Positions 25,366 through 35,262 of a stretch of DNA of 64,000 nt are shown one piece after another. Numbering within the stretch: position 1 is the stretch's first letter; each line of letters opens with the position of its first letter. Both the position numbers and the translations under genes were made by a program. This DNA comes from JAJDFU01 sp964641965 (GTDB lineage Bacteria > Bacteroidota > Bacteroidia > Chitinophagales > Saprospiraceae): assembly GCA_964641965.1 (NCBI GenBank), contig CAZXLD010000002.1:152714-216713 (forward strand), read 5' to 3'. The notes beneath the pieces were generated by a model, which ran no database searches, was not told where the DNA came from, and saw nothing but the letters and a program-made list of their open reading frames with translations.

Positions 25366-26886
25366 ATGCCAAAGCTATTTACTGTAGTCTTCGCCTGCTT
25401 CCTGGTGGGCCTAAACTTGTTGGGTCAAGAATCAAATCAACCAAACTCCAAAGCACCCGACCCGGAAGCCAAAGAATTTAATTCTACCCAACAAGTTACT
25501 ATTAATGGCGAAACGCTGGAATTGGATACTCGGGTAGGAACATTTGAGGTCCGTGATAATCTGGATAAGCCCATGGCTTTATTTGGGTTTACCAGCTATG
25601 AAAAGAAAGGACCAGCAGATAATACTAGGCCCATCGTTTTTGCTTTTAATGGAGGGCCTGGTTCATCCTCTTTTTGGCTCCACATGGGGATTTTAGGCCC
25701 TAAACGAATTGCCATTAATGATCCGGGTTTTACGGCCCCGGCACCGTATGCGGTAGTGAATAATGATTATTCTATTCTGGATGTAGCTGACCTGGTCATG
25801 ATTGACCCAGTTGGTACGGGTTTGAGCCGGCCGTTAGGGGATAAAAAGTTTAAGGATTTTTGGGGAGTTGATCCGGATATTGAAAGTATTAGTGCATTTA
25901 TTCGACAGTTTCTGATTCATTCCGGCCGAATGAATGCTCCCAAATACCTTTTGGGCGAAAGCTATGGTACTTTCCGGAATGCTGGGATTATGGCACATCT
26001 CCAAGACCAGGGAATTGCTATGAATGGGGTCATCATGGTATCCGCTGTATTTGATCTCAGGCAACTTATGTTTCCCCCACACGAAGAATTATCGTATATC
26101 GTTCATTTTCCCACCTATGCAGCAACAGCCTGGTACCATGGCAAAGTGGAAAACAAACCCGCTGAACTGGAAGATTTTCTGGAAGACGTCCGATCCTTTA
26201 CCGCGAATGAGTATGCTCAGGCGCTGTTTAAGGGCGATCAGCTAACAACAGCAGATAAAGAGAAATTGGCAGTCCGACTGAGTCATTTTTCAGGCCTTAG
26301 CCCGGATTATTGGTTAAAAGCAGATCTGCGGGTAAGGAATGGAGAATATTTCGCAGAATTAATGCGGGAAGAGGGGAAAACGGTCGGTCGGCTCGATTCC
26401 CGCTTCACTGGGATCAACCCGGATGGGATAAGCCAATTTGCTGACCACGATCCCCAAAGCGCAGCTATCTCAGCTCCATACATAACGGCATTCTTAGACT
26501 ATTTGTACAACGACCTGGGGTTGGACAAGGGGATGCACTATCAAACAAGCGCCGGATCCAGGGCAGGATTCTCTTGGGATTGGAGTCATCAGGGCAATAC
26601 CTCCTGGGGAGCCCAAACTGCTGTAAATACTGGTATTGATATGGCTCGTGCCATGAATCAGAATCCAAATATGAAAGTCTTGATCCTGAATGGTTATTAC
26701 GATTTAGCTACGGTTTTTTATGGTGTTGAATATACCGTTGATCACCTGGGACTGACACCGGAGATCAAGGATAACATCATCATGAAATATTACGAGGCTG
26801 GTCACATGATGTATACTCATGAACCCAGTATGGTCAAGTTTAAGGCTGATGTGGCGGAATTCATCCGGGAGACTTGTAATCAATAA
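25366..26886 (+). CDS. Serine carboxypeptidase (peptidase S10 family)
   Basis: Alpha/beta-hydrolase of 506 residues with a signal peptide (MPKLFTVVFACFLVGLNLLG). The oxyanion region is FAFNGGPGSSSFW, the nucleophile Ser199 lies in LGESYGTFR, Asp446 in LNGYYDLAT and His480 in EAGHMMYTHEP. Bacterial S10 members cleave C-terminal residues or hydrolyse esters in the periplasm; the substrate is not evident here. It follows the T9SS protease by 69 bp and precedes an enoyl reductase-like gene by 17 bp, so it is probably co-transcribed with the latter. Confidence 0.92.
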   Translation: MPKLFTVVFACFLVGLNLLGQESNQPNSKAPDPEAKEFNSTQQVTINGETLELDTRVGTFEVRDNLDKPMALFGFTSYEKKGPADNTRPIVFAFNGGPGSSSFWLHMGILGPKRIAINDPGFTAPAPYAVVNNDYSILDVADLVMIDPVGTGLSRPLGDKKFKDFWGVDPDIESISAFIRQFLIHSGRMNAPKYLLGESYGTFRNAGIMAHLQDQGIAMNGVIMVSAVFDLRQLMFPPHEELSYIVHFPTYAATAWYHGKVENKPAELEDFLEDVRSFTANEYAQALFKGDQLTTADKEKLAVRLSHFSGLSPDYWLKADLRVRNGEYFAELMREEGKTVGRLDSRFTGINPDGISQFADHDPQSAAISAPYITAFLDYLYNDLGLDKGMHYQTSAGSRAGFSWDWSHQGNTSWGAQTAVNTGIDMARAMNQNPNMKVLILNGYYDLATVFYGVEYTVDHLGLTPEIKDNIIMKYYEAGHMMYTHEPSMVKFKADVAEFIRETCNQ

Positions 26887-26903
26887 ACGTTCACGCGCCG
26901 CGT

Positions 26904-28160
26904 ATGACTCATTCAGACCGAAACTATGACCTTGTTTTGTTTGGTGCTTCTGGATTTACCGGGAGATTGGTAGCAACTTATTTGCTGAAGACCTACGGTA
27001 TTGATAAATCCTTGAAATGGGCGATGGCAGGCCGAAATCTGGAAAAATTAAATCGAGTTCGCGCTCAGCTAGGCGATACCTCTATTCCGGTCTTGCAAGC
27101 GGATAGCCTGGATAGTGCATCCTTGGATGCGCTGACCCGACAAACCAAGGTACTTTGTACTACAGTTGGGCCTTATGCTCAATATGGGGACGAAGTGATT
27201 GCCTCCTGTGTCCGGGAAGGAGCACACTATTGTGATCTCACAGGTGAGGTTCAATGGATGAGGCGAATGATCGACGCCCACCATGATCAGGCGAGACAAA
27301 AGCAAGTAAAGATTGTGCATTGTTGTGGCTTCGATTCTATTCCCTCCGATATGGGAGTATACTTTTTGCAAGGGTATGCTAAAGAAACTACCGGAGTCTA
27401 TTGCAATAGGATCAAAACCGGTCTCAAGGCGGCCAAAGGCGGGTTTAGCGGCGGAACAATTGCCAGTTTGATTAATGTGCTGGCTGAGGCCGAGCAGGAC
27501 AAACGCATTTACGGTCTATTGGGAGATCCTTACGGGTTGAACCCAGCTGATGGGATAAAAGGCCTGGATGAGCCCGATCTTCGTTCGGTCGAATTAGACC
27601 CTCATTTCCAAAGCTGGAAAAGCCCTTTTGTCATGGCTCCAATTAATACAAAGGTAGTCCGTAGGAGTCATGCGTTATTAGGGTGGCCATTTGGGCAAAA
27701 TTTCAGGTATGAAGAATTTGTGTTGACTGGAAAAGGGTTGGGAGGAAAGCTGAAAGGGTATGCTGCCAGTTTACCGGTCGGGGTAATGATGCAAGCAAAA
27801 CCCGGTTCAGTGAGCAAGAAGATTTTAGACTGGATAACTCCTAAACCTGGAAAAGGGCCTTCCGAAAAAGTCCGCGAAAACGGGTTTTGGGTGTATGATC
27901 TAATTGGGATACTACCGAATGGAAACCTTATTAGGGCTCGGGTAAGTGGGGACCGGGACCCCGGCTATGGGTCAACTTCAAAGATGTTGGCTGAAGCAGC
28001 GGTATGTTTGGCCCAGGATCCCTTGCCTCCGGAGTGGGGGGTACTAACACCTGCAGTTGCTATGGGAGAAGTTTTGCTGAATCGATTGCGCGATCATGCA
28101 GGTCTCACCTTTAAAGTGAAGGATCAACCCAATGGTATCAGGAGCGATACGCTTGGTTAA
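26904..28160 (+). CDS. Saccharopine dehydrogenase-like/trans-acting enoyl reductase-type oxidoreductase
   Basis: A 418-residue protein with an N-terminal Rossmann nucleotide-binding motif, LVLFGASGFTGRLVATYLLK, and the family segments CTTVGPYAQYGDEVI, HYCDLTGEVQWMR and HCCGFDSIPSDMGVYF. These match the saccharopine dehydrogenase-like group that includes the mycobacterial trans-acting enoyl reductase. The substrate cannot be told from sequence; lipid or polyketide intermediates are known for relatives. It is the second gene of a short run with the S10 gene. Confidence 0.85.
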   Translation: MTHSDRNYDLVLFGASGFTGRLVATYLLKTYGIDKSLKWAMAGRNLEKLNRVRAQLGDTSIPVLQADSLDSASLDALTRQTKVLCTTVGPYAQYGDEVIASCVREGAHYCDLTGEVQWMRRMIDAHHDQARQKQVKIVHCCGFDSIPSDMGVYFLQGYAKETTGVYCNRIKTGLKAAKGGFSGGTIASLINVLAEAEQDKRIYGLLGDPYGLNPADGIKGLDEPDLRSVELDPHFQSWKSPFVMAPINTKVVRRSHALLGWPFGQNFRYEEFVLTGKGLGGKLKGYAASLPVGVMMQAKPGSVSKKILDWITPKPGKGPSEKVRENGFWVYDLIGILPNGNLIRARVSGDRDPGYGSTSKMLAEAAVCLAQDPLPPEWGVLTPAVAMGEVLLNRLRDHAGLTFKVKDQPNGIRSDTLG

Positions 28161-28254
28161 TTCTTCCATCAGCAACTTTAGTGGTTGGATCAGATAAGAG
28201 TACAAATTTCTAATTTGAAAATACTTTTTCCGTTAGGATTAAAATCATGTTCGT

Positions 28255-29691
28255 ATGAAGTCATTTTTTTCTTTAACCCTAATTGTTACTCTCCTAATAG
28301 GGAGTCCGTTCGGATTGGTTGCTCAATCGGACAAAGAATCGGTAATAAAGGCCTTGGAAAGCGACTTTGATCGGTATCAGGCTATCGCTCACGAGATCTG
28401 GGAGAATCCGGAATTGGGTTATCTGGAAGAAAAGAGTGTACAGTTGCTTCAAAAGGAACTTGCTGGAGCAGGTTTTACGATTGAAAGTGGGGTTGCAAAT
28501 ATTCCTACGGCTTTTACGGCTACGTTCGGATCTGGGAAGCCAATTATCGGAATTCTAGGTGAATACGATGCTTTGCCTGGTATGTCGCAAGCGGCAGTAC
28601 CGGAAAAAAAATCTGCCACCGAGGGTGCACCCGGACATGCTTGTGGCCATCACCTGTTTGGAACAGGTTCGGTTGCTGCAGCTATTGCTGTTAAAGATTG
28701 GATGGAGGCTAGCGGGCAAAAGGGTACAATACGGTTTTATGGTACGCCGGCCGAGGAAGGCGGTTCTGGAAAGGTATATATGGTCCGTGCTGGACTGTTT
28801 AATGACGTAGATGCAGTAATTAGTTGGCATTCTGCAGATCGAAATACTGCTAATCCGAGTACGAACCTGGCTACTATTTCCGGAAAGTTTCGCTTTTACG
28901 GAGTATCGTCCCATGCAGCTATGGCGCCTGAGCGGGGCCGCTCAGCTCTGGATGGCGTAGAGGCTATGAACTTCATGGTCAATATGCTGCGAGAGCACAC
29001 TACTGAACCTACCCGAATTCACTACATGATTACGAAAGGTGGTGATGCGCCTAACATCGTACCCAAATTTGCAGAAGTATATTATGTGGTTCGGCATGAA
29101 AAGTATGGTGAGGTCAAATCCGTATGGGAACGAGTGGTAAAAGCGGCAGAAGCGGCTGCCATGGGAACGGAGACCGAGCTGGATTATGAGATTATTGGGG
29201 GCACCTATCCGAGATTACCGAACGAGACTTTAGCCCAGGTGCTGCATAAAAATCTTGGTTTGGTAGGTGGGGTCGAATACACCCCCGAGGAATTGGAGTT
29301 TGGAAAAGCCATTCAGGAAACCCTTCCTGGTAAGATAATACCTTTAGAAAGCGCGGCTGAAATTCAACCCTTTACGTTTTACAAAGGGAAAGCATCTGCA
29401 GATACTGGAGATGTAAGTTGGACTGTCCCCCTGGCAGCCTTGACAACAGCCACCTGGGTACCCGGCACACCGCCCCATTCCTGGCAAGCGGTAGCAGCCG
29501 GAGGCACCAGTATTGGGTATAAGGGCATGATGGTTGCAGCTAAAAGTATGGCGCTTTCCATCATGGACCTCTATCAAGATCCGGAATTATTGGAGGAAGC
29601 AAAAAAAGAATTTGAAAAATTACGGGGCCCCGATTTTGAATATGAAGCCTTACTGGGCAATCGTGAACCTGCTTTAGATTATCGTAAATAA
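28255..29691 (+). CDS. Exported M20-family amidohydrolase
   Basis: A 478-residue metal-dependent amidohydrolase. It starts with a signal peptide (MKSFFSLTLIVTLLIGSPFG, cleaved before the Gln-rich start), so it acts in the periplasm. M20D/AbgB-like motifs are ILGEYDALPGMSQ, GAPGHACGHHLFGTG, FYGTPAEEGGSGKVYM and the dimerisation segment HAAMAPERGRSALDGVEAM. Relatives hydrolyse N-acyl or p-aminobenzoyl-glutamate amino acids. The substrate is uncertain. It is 94 bp from the preceding gene and 22 bp from the SDR gene. Confidence 0.9.
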   Translation: MKSFFSLTLIVTLLIGSPFGLVAQSDKESVIKALESDFDRYQAIAHEIWENPELGYLEEKSVQLLQKELAGAGFTIESGVANIPTAFTATFGSGKPIIGILGEYDALPGMSQAAVPEKKSATEGAPGHACGHHLFGTGSVAAAIAVKDWMEASGQKGTIRFYGTPAEEGGSGKVYMVRAGLFNDVDAVISWHSADRNTANPSTNLATISGKFRFYGVSSHAAMAPERGRSALDGVEAMNFMVNMLREHTTEPTRIHYMITKGGDAPNIVPKFAEVYYVVRHEKYGEVKSVWERVVKAAEAAAMGTETELDYEIIGGTYPRLPNETLAQVLHKNLGLVGGVEYTPEELEFGKAIQETLPGKIIPLESAAEIQPFTFYKGKASADTGDVSWTVPLAALTTATWVPGTPPHSWQAVAAGGTSIGYKGMMVAAKSMALSIMDLYQDPELLEEAKKEFEKLRGPDFEYEALLGNREPALDYRK

Positions 29692-29713
29692 GGCTTTAAA
29701 AACTTCCAAAGTC

Positions 29714-30427
29714 ATGAAAGAAATAGTCCTGATTTCCGGGGTAAGTCGGGAAATGGGCCTTGGTTTTGAGATAGGTAAGCAGTTAGTTGAAAAAGGCTAT
29801 CATGTGATTATTACAGCCAGAAAAGGAGAGCAAGCAGCGATACTAGCAGAAAGGATTGGAGCTGAATTTGATGTCCTGGATGTTACCAAGGAAGAGTCGA
29901 TCCATCAAGTCCGAAAGTCCATTGAGGATAAGCATGGCCATCTGGATGTGCTGATCAATAATGCAGGCGCTTTTTTTGATATGGGAGCTCAACCACTGGA
30001 TGCGGATATGGATTTTGTTCTTCAAGCTTTGGACTTAAACCTGCTTGGGGCCTGGCGAATGGTAAAAGCATTTGTTCCATTACTCAAAAAGAGCAAGAGC
30101 GGGAGGATTGTCAATGTGTCCAGTGGGGCCGGATCGTTCCGGGATCCTGCTTTTGGACTCAGCAAACACCAGGCAATTGTTCCTGTATATGGAATTACGA
30201 AGCTGGCTTTAAATGGCCTTACCGTGAAGTTGGCAAAACAGTTAGCTGGTACTTCAATAAAGGTGAACTCCGTTTGTCCGGGTTTTGTGGCCACTTATCC
30301 CGGAGTAGAACAATGGGGGGCAAGACCGGTAAGCGAAGGTGCCAAAGGCATTGTTTGGGCTGCTTCTTTAGATCAGGATGGACCCAGTGGTGGTTTCTTC
30401 CGAGATGGGGAGCCTATTGAGTGGTAA
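29714..30427 (+). CDS. Short-chain dehydrogenase/reductase
   Basis: A 237-residue SDR. The nucleotide-binding start is SGVSREMGLGFEIGKQL, a variant of the TGxxxGIG motif that shows greatest likeness to carbonyl-reductase-type SDRs. NNAGAFFDMG, VSSGAGSF and the catalytic YGITK (Tyr-x-x-x-Lys) are present, with VKVNSVCPGFV-like VNSVCPGFVATYPGV at the product-release loop. NADP(H) is likely from a basic residue (TARKG) after the second strand. It lies 22 bp after the amidohydrolase gene and is probably co-transcribed with it. Confidence 0.9.
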   Translation: MKEIVLISGVSREMGLGFEIGKQLVEKGYHVIITARKGEQAAILAERIGAEFDVLDVTKEESIHQVRKSIEDKHGHLDVLINNAGAFFDMGAQPLDADMDFVLQALDLNLLGAWRMVKAFVPLLKKSKSGRIVNVSSGAGSFRDPAFGLSKHQAIVPVYGITKLALNGLTVKLAKQLAGTSIKVNSVCPGFVATYPGVEQWGARPVSEGAKGIVWAASLDQDGPSGGFFRDGEPIEW

Positions 30428-30625
30428 TTTTTTTGGGTAACTGTAGGTCTTAACCATGGCGTTATTGTTGGGGCTATAGGGTTGTTTTCCATTAAGTGAA
30501 CTTTCTCATGGTATTCGTCCATTTTCCACTCCAAGATAGGATGGGCCTGGATTTGTATGGTGAAATTCAATAGCTTACGACCTACAGGTCACCGAATTAG
30601 CATTTTGAATTTAAAACCATTTGCC

Positions 30626-32356
30626 ATGAAAAGCTTTCTTGCGGCCCTTGGGGTTGCTCTTGGAAGTACAATTATTTTATCGTTTTCCTTGCTTCCGGAG
30701 GCTCCGACTCGGGCCAATTTGAATCCGTATCAAGGGATTCAGCTCTGTTTCGGAGGGGCCAATTTTCAATTCATTGCACCCAGGGATAGTTCCAGTCCAT
30801 TGGCTCCCCGATTGGATGGGTTAGGGAATTGGCAATTTGAGGTATCCACCAAATCGGAGGATGCTCAATATTTTATGGATCAAGGCCTTCGTTTGATCTA
30901 TGCTTTTAACCATGCCGAAGCCCACCGATCTTTCCAGGAGGCGGCAAGGCTGGATCCAACACTGGCTATGGCCTATTGGGGGCAGGCACTTGCACTAGGG
31001 CCAAATATCAACGACCCTTTTCCCGATGACAATCGCCAGGAAACGGCTTTTGAAGCCATCGAAAAGGCCAGCGATCTGATGCAAGGTGCTACCACCATGG
31101 AAAAAGAACTGATTGTAGCTCTATCCAAGCGTTGTACAGATCAGGAAGGTGCCGAACAACAGCCTTTGAACGTAGCTTATCTAGAGGCGATGGAAAAAGT
31201 GTATGCCAACCATAGCGACCATCCGGATATCGGAACCCTCTATGCAGCTGCCATTATGAATACCATGCCCTGGAACTATTATGATGAAAACTGGGACCCT
31301 AAGCCCAACACCGATCAATGTGTAGCAGCCCTGGAAAAAGTTAGTGCCGATTACCCGGAGCATCCTGGGGCGCATCACTACTACATACACATAATTGAAG
31401 CAAAAGCACCTACAAAAGCTATTTCGAATGCGGACGCACTTGCCGAAATGATGCCCGCTGCTGGTCATATGGTGCATATGCCTTCCCATATCTATTTGGC
31501 TGTTGGGTATTACGAAAAAGCGGCAGAGCAAAACAGAAAAGCGATTGAAGTTGACCAGGACTATATCGCCCAATGCCAGGCGCAGGGGGTATATCCATTG
31601 GCTTACTATCCACATAATATTCACTTTTTGTGGGCTGCCGCCTCTATGATGGGGGCCAGTCGGGAAGCTATTGATGCCGCAGAGAAAGTGGCTATGAAAG
31701 TTCCGAATTACCTGGGTACAGAGATCCCATTCATCCAGGATTTCATGGCAGTTCCTTTCCAGGCTTTTACTCGATTTGGCCAGTGGAATGAAATCCTTAC
31801 TACTCCAGAACCCCCCAATCAGTTGCTGCATACCCGCATGATATGGCACTACGCGCGTGGAATGGCTTTTACAAGGAGGGGAGAGTTGGAAAAAGCCAAG
31901 ATCGAGCTGGAGGCCACCCGTAAGCTCGGCGCTATGGAGGAAGTGATCGGATTAAATGCTGCTTATAACAATCCTACCTCCGAAGTAGCCAAAGTGGCCG
32001 TTGCGTCTCTGGAAGGTGAGATCGAAGCTGCTCAAGGCAACTGGGAGCAGGCGATCCAAATATTAACTGACGCGGTGAAGTTTGAGGAAGCTTTGATCTA
32101 CCAGGAACCGGAAGCCTGGCATGCTCCTACCAGGCATTACCTGGGAGCTGTATTGCTCGATGCAGGGAAACCGGAGGAAGCAGAGGCAGTGTATTTGGCA
32201 GACCTGCAGAAACACCCCAATAACGGTTGGGCTTTATTTGGTCTTCAACAAGCCTTGGCCGCACAAGGAAAGGCAAAGGAAGCTCAACAGGTAAAGATGG
32301 AATTTGAAAAAGCCTGGGTCAACGCAGACATTGAACTCACGGCTTCTCGGTTTTAA
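30626..32356 (+). CDS. Exported TPR-repeat protein
   Basis: A 576-residue protein with an N-terminal signal segment (MKSFLAALGVALGSTIILSF). It contains helical TPR-like repeats, such as FNHAEAHRSFQEAARLDP, followed by YWGQALALGPNINDPF, and the C-terminal pairs KPEEAEAVYLADLQKHPNN and KAKEAQQVKMEFEKAW. Members of this group occur widely in Bacteroidota and related soil/marine bacteria as uncharacterised TPR proteins. I use the ATG at 30626; an ATG at 30557 would put 23 polar residues ahead of the signal. A strong bidirectional terminator follows. Confidence 0.85.
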   Translation: MKSFLAALGVALGSTIILSFSLLPEAPTRANLNPYQGIQLCFGGANFQFIAPRDSSSPLAPRLDGLGNWQFEVSTKSEDAQYFMDQGLRLIYAFNHAEAHRSFQEAARLDPTLAMAYWGQALALGPNINDPFPDDNRQETAFEAIEKASDLMQGATTMEKELIVALSKRCTDQEGAEQQPLNVAYLEAMEKVYANHSDHPDIGTLYAAAIMNTMPWNYYDENWDPKPNTDQCVAALEKVSADYPEHPGAHHYYIHIIEAKAPTKAISNADALAEMMPAAGHMVHMPSHIYLAVGYYEKAAEQNRKAIEVDQDYIAQCQAQGVYPLAYYPHNIHFLWAAASMMGASREAIDAAEKVAMKVPNYLGTEIPFIQDFMAVPFQAFTRFGQWNEILTTPEPPNQLLHTRMIWHYARGMAFTRRGELEKAKIELEATRKLGAMEEVIGLNAAYNNPTSEVAKVAVASLEGEIEAAQGNWEQAIQILTDAVKFEEALIYQEPEAWHAPTRHYLGAVLLDAGKPEEAEAVYLADLQKHPNNGWALFGLQQALAAQGKAKEAQQVKMEFEKAWVNADIELTASRF

Positions 32357-32380
32357 ACACGTCTAAACTTTAGGAGAAAA

Positions 32381-32412
32381 CAAAAGCCCGCTATACAACA
32401 AGCGGGCTTTTG
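32381..32412. terminator. Bidirectional terminator
   Basis: CAAAAGCCCGCT (32381-32392) and AGCGGGCTTTTG (32401-32412) form a perfect 12-bp stem with an eight-base loop. The arms supply T-rich tails on both strands, so it can stop the TPR gene transcript and any minus-strand reading. Confidence 0.85.
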
Positions 32413-32487
32413 TTATGGGGATAGGAAAGCTAAAATGTGATAATCTTCCAGCCTTTTTCTACATTCCAGTTTGTTAAAGACACAAGC

Positions 32488-32931
32488 ATGGAGATTATTC
32501 AAGCCCAACTCAAACATTTAGAACTTCTAGCTCCCCTATTCGATGCTTACCGGATTTTCTACAAACAACCTTCGGATTTGTTGGGGGCCACCGCTTTTTT
32601 GAAATCCCGGTTTGAGCTGAATGATTCAATTCTGTTCCTAGCCTTTGAAGGCGACGATGGGATAGGGTTTACGCAGCTATATCCCACCTATTCCTCTGTA
32701 ACGATGGAGCCGTTCTATATTTTGAATGATTTGTACGTAAAACCAGAAGCCCGCAGAATAGGGATTGGTAGTCAATTGCTGCTCGCTGCTCAGCAGTTTG
32801 CTTTGGAAACCAATCAAAAAGGGCTGGAATTGGCAACAGCAAAAGATAATCCCGCTCAGCGCCTGTATGAAAAATTGGGCTGGACTAAGGACGAAGAATT
32901 TTTCAGGTATTTCTGGAGAGTGGGGAGTTGA
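32488..32931 (+). CDS. GNAT-family N-acetyltransferase
   Basis: A 147-residue acyl-CoA-dependent acetyltransferase. The acetyl-CoA pyrophosphate loop is VKPEARRIGIGSQLL, and the C-terminal NPAQRLYEKLGW motif is typical. The substrate (small molecule or protein) cannot be predicted. I use the ATG at 32488 because the alignment starts there; an earlier ATG at 32437 adds 17 residues unlike the family. It has its own transcript after the terminator at 32381. Confidence 0.9.
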   Translation: MEIIQAQLKHLELLAPLFDAYRIFYKQPSDLLGATAFLKSRFELNDSILFLAFEGDDGIGFTQLYPTYSSVTMEPFYILNDLYVKPEARRIGIGSQLLLAAQQFALETNQKGLELATAKDNPAQRLYEKLGWTKDEEFFRYFWRVGS

Positions 32932-32943
32932 GGATTAACTCTT

Positions 32944-33438
32944 TTACCAACCCCAGGTTCCTGAGCCGCCTTTAAAAGGACCCACGATATCAGACGTAAT
33001 CCAGCCTCCATAGAAATCACCTTCCTGGGCTTGAACCAATTCATTATCTACATAGCAGGTATCCATCTTGCTGGGGTAAAAAGCCAGGTAATTTTGCAAG
33101 CGAGCAAATTGATCGGTTGGGGACGGGTAACTCCATGCGGCTTCAGGAATGAGGAGATCTCCTACGATTAGATTCCAATAATCGGCTCTGCCTTTCCATT
33201 CACAGAAACTATGCTTTCCAGGTTGGCCAACGAGCAATTGCATTTTTATGTCATCTTGGGGGATGTAGTATACCGGGGGGTGACTGGTTTCCAAAACTCG
33301 AAAGGATCGGTTGGATTGAGCGATTACTTCCCCTCCCACTTCAATGCGGACGGTCTTGCTACTGGGTTCCAACTTCGGAGGGCGAGGGTAATCCCAAACA
33401 CTTTCTTGACCGAGTTTAGGCCGAATTCGATTTCTCAT
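32944..33438 (-). CDS. DUF427 domain protein
   Basis: A 164-residue protein with one DUF427 domain. The family's segments are VRIEVGGEVIAQSNRSF, PVYYIPQDDIKM, KHSFCEWKGRADYWNL, AWSYPSP and YLAFYPSKMDTCYVD, with the conserved Arg/Lys/Tyr/Trp pattern of DUF427. The function is unknown; the fold is a small beta-barrel. It lies downstream of the xyl symporter on the same strand, with a 144-bp gap, and so may be independent. Confidence 0.85.
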   Translation of the reverse strand: MRNRIRPKLGQESVWDYPRPPKLEPSSKTVRIEVGGEVIAQSNRSFRVLETSHPPVYYIPQDDIKMQLLVGQPGKHSFCEWKGRADYWNLIVGDLLIPEAAWSYPSPTDQFARLQNYLAFYPSKMDTCYVDNELVQAQEGDFYGGWITSDIVGPFKGGSGTWGW

Positions 33439-33582
33439 GTATCCGTAACATTAAGAAAGGCAGAGGGTTTAGAAAAAAATTGCAGGGCGCAATTATCAAA
33501 GCTAACCATAGTTGTTTTTCCGAAGCGAAAGGAAGGCAAATAGTTCTATAGTATCTGAACCAATGCGTCATAACTCAATGCC

Positions 33583-35202
33583 TTACCCTCTGAAATAAAG
33601 CAGAATTCCAATAATCATGAGGATGATTAAGCCCGAGGCCACAATATCCACCCATCCATAGCTAGCCCTGCTTTCTTCTTTTTGGGCCTGGCTTAAAGTG
33701 CCGAAAGTAAGTCCTGCAAGTTGGGTTTCCGACGGGCGTTCTGTTGCCAGGCTAACCCCAACCAGTACAAATACGCAAATAAAGAAGATGAGAATACAGA
33801 AATGGGAAAAAGGTATGGCGGCAATTTGCCCCAGAAGTCCGGTAAATTCAGTGCCTTGGAAGGTGGTGACCGTATCTAGGGTCAATCGGAAAAGGCCAAT
33901 GGCAAACCCTAGGTATAGCGTCCATAGGGCTCCTTTCGCATTCATCCGCTTGTAAAATATGCCTAGCAGGAAGATTACCGTGATGGGGGGAGAAATATAG
34001 GATTGTACAGATTGCAGATAATCATACAAGGTGCCCGGAGCGTTTTTCATCACTGGAATCCAGGCAAACCCCAGTACTACAATTACCGCAGTGGCGATCC
34101 TCCCCACATTGAGTAGCTGACTTTCAGGAGTGTCTGGGCGCCGTTTTTTGTAAATATCAATCGTAAAGAGGGTTGAACAGGAGTTGAACACAGAGGCTAG
34201 GGAACTCATGAGCGCTGCCAGTAAACCCGCAGCTACCAAGCCCCGAAATCCAGCGGGTAAGAGGGTTTTGACCATGACCGGAAGAACTTCGTTAGGGCTG
34301 TCGTATTGTAAAACTCCCTGCTTACTCAACGCAAAAGCTATCATCCCGGGTACCAAGAATAAAAATACAGGCAGGATCTTCAAAAAACCGCCCCATATGG
34401 CTCCCCGTCGGCCTTCGGTTAGGTTTTTGGCGGTTAAAACGCGTTGGACAATGTATTGATCGGTACACCAATACCAGATACCAACAATAGCTCCACCAAA
34501 CACCATTCCAGTCCACGGATATTGGGGATGGTCAATTGGTTTCCACATGTTCAAATGCTCGCTGCCTACAATTTCCCTCAGCCCGGCCCAGCCTCCGATG
34601 GCTTCCTGGTTTAATCCGATCCAGGTAACAGAAAAGGCCCCGGCTATCAGAATGATCGTTTGCAAAGTTTCCGTATAGACTACGGCCCGCATACCCCCGG
34701 CAACGGTGTAGACCCCGGTGATAAGGAGCGTAAGAACAGCCCCTGTCCAGAAGTCTACATCCAATAAGGCTTGAAATACGATACCGCCTGCATAAATAGA
34801 TACGGAGACCTTGGTCAAGATGTAACCGACCAAAGAAACGATTGATAATACCCACCTGGCTTTTTCGTCATACCGTTTTTCCAGAAATTCAGGCATGGTA
34901 AAAACGCCGCTCCTGGCATAAAAGGGAAGGAAAACCCAACCGAGCAGCAATACGATCCACGCATGAAGCTCATAATGGGCAAGCGGCATTCCACTTTCGG
35001 CACCGGCACCCGCAAGACCAACCAGGTGTTCTGAACCAATATTACTTGCGAAAATCGAGGCTCCAATAATGAACCAACCTACATTCCGGCCTGCCAGGAA
35101 GTAATCTTCCGTATCCTTTTGTCTTTTGGAAATAACCCAAACAACGATAAGGGCTAAAACAAAGAAATAGCCTCCAATGACGATCCAATCTAATCCTTCC
35201 AA
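33583..35202 (-). CDS. Sodium/solute symporter (SSS/SGLT family), probably xylose
   Basis: A 539-residue permease with about 13-14 membrane helices, including the SSS signatures IGASIFASNIGSEHLVGLAG, GGMRAVVYTETLQ and WWCTDQ-like WYWCTDQYIVQRVL. These fit the SGLT-type Na+/sugar cotransporters. It is the last gene of the xylose cluster, 60 bp from xylA, so xylose is the inferred substrate. No ATG or GTG fits ahead of the first helix, so TTG at 35202 is the best start. The C-terminal helix ends 20 residues from the stop. Confidence 0.9.
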   Translation of the reverse strand: MEGLDWIVIGGYFFVLALIVVWVISKRQKDTEDYFLAGRNVGWFIIGASIFASNIGSEHLVGLAGAGAESGMPLAHYELHAWIVLLLGWVFLPFYARSGVFTMPEFLEKRYDEKARWVLSIVSLVGYILTKVSVSIYAGGIVFQALLDVDFWTGAVLTLLITGVYTVAGGMRAVVYTETLQTIILIAGAFSVTWIGLNQEAIGGWAGLREIVGSEHLNMWKPIDHPQYPWTGMVFGGAIVGIWYWCTDQYIVQRVLTAKNLTEGRRGAIWGGFLKILPVFLFLVPGMIAFALSKQGVLQYDSPNEVLPVMVKTLLPAGFRGLVAAGLLAALMSSLASVFNSCSTLFTIDIYKKRRPDTPESQLLNVGRIATAVIVVLGFAWIPVMKNAPGTLYDYLQSVQSYISPPITVIFLLGIFYKRMNAKGALWTLYLGFAIGLFRLTLDTVTTFQGTEFTGLLGQIAAIPFSHFCILIFFICVFVLVGVSLATERPSETQLAGLTFGTLSQAQKEESRASYGWVDIVASGLIILMIIGILLYFRG

Positions 35203-35262
35203 AGTGTGTTGTGTTTGTCTCCTGTTTGCAGTTCAGTCCTGATCTAGGTTCATCTCTTGCCT

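Noticed and set aside
30441..30587. Inverted repeat CTGTAGGTC/GACCTACAG around 130 bases apart
   Set aside because: It is only nine bases, widely spaced and unaccompanied by any other feature, so chance is likely.
31181..31849. A 222-residue minus-strand frame opposite the TPR gene
   Set aside because: It is the shadow of the TPR gene and has no start context or motif.
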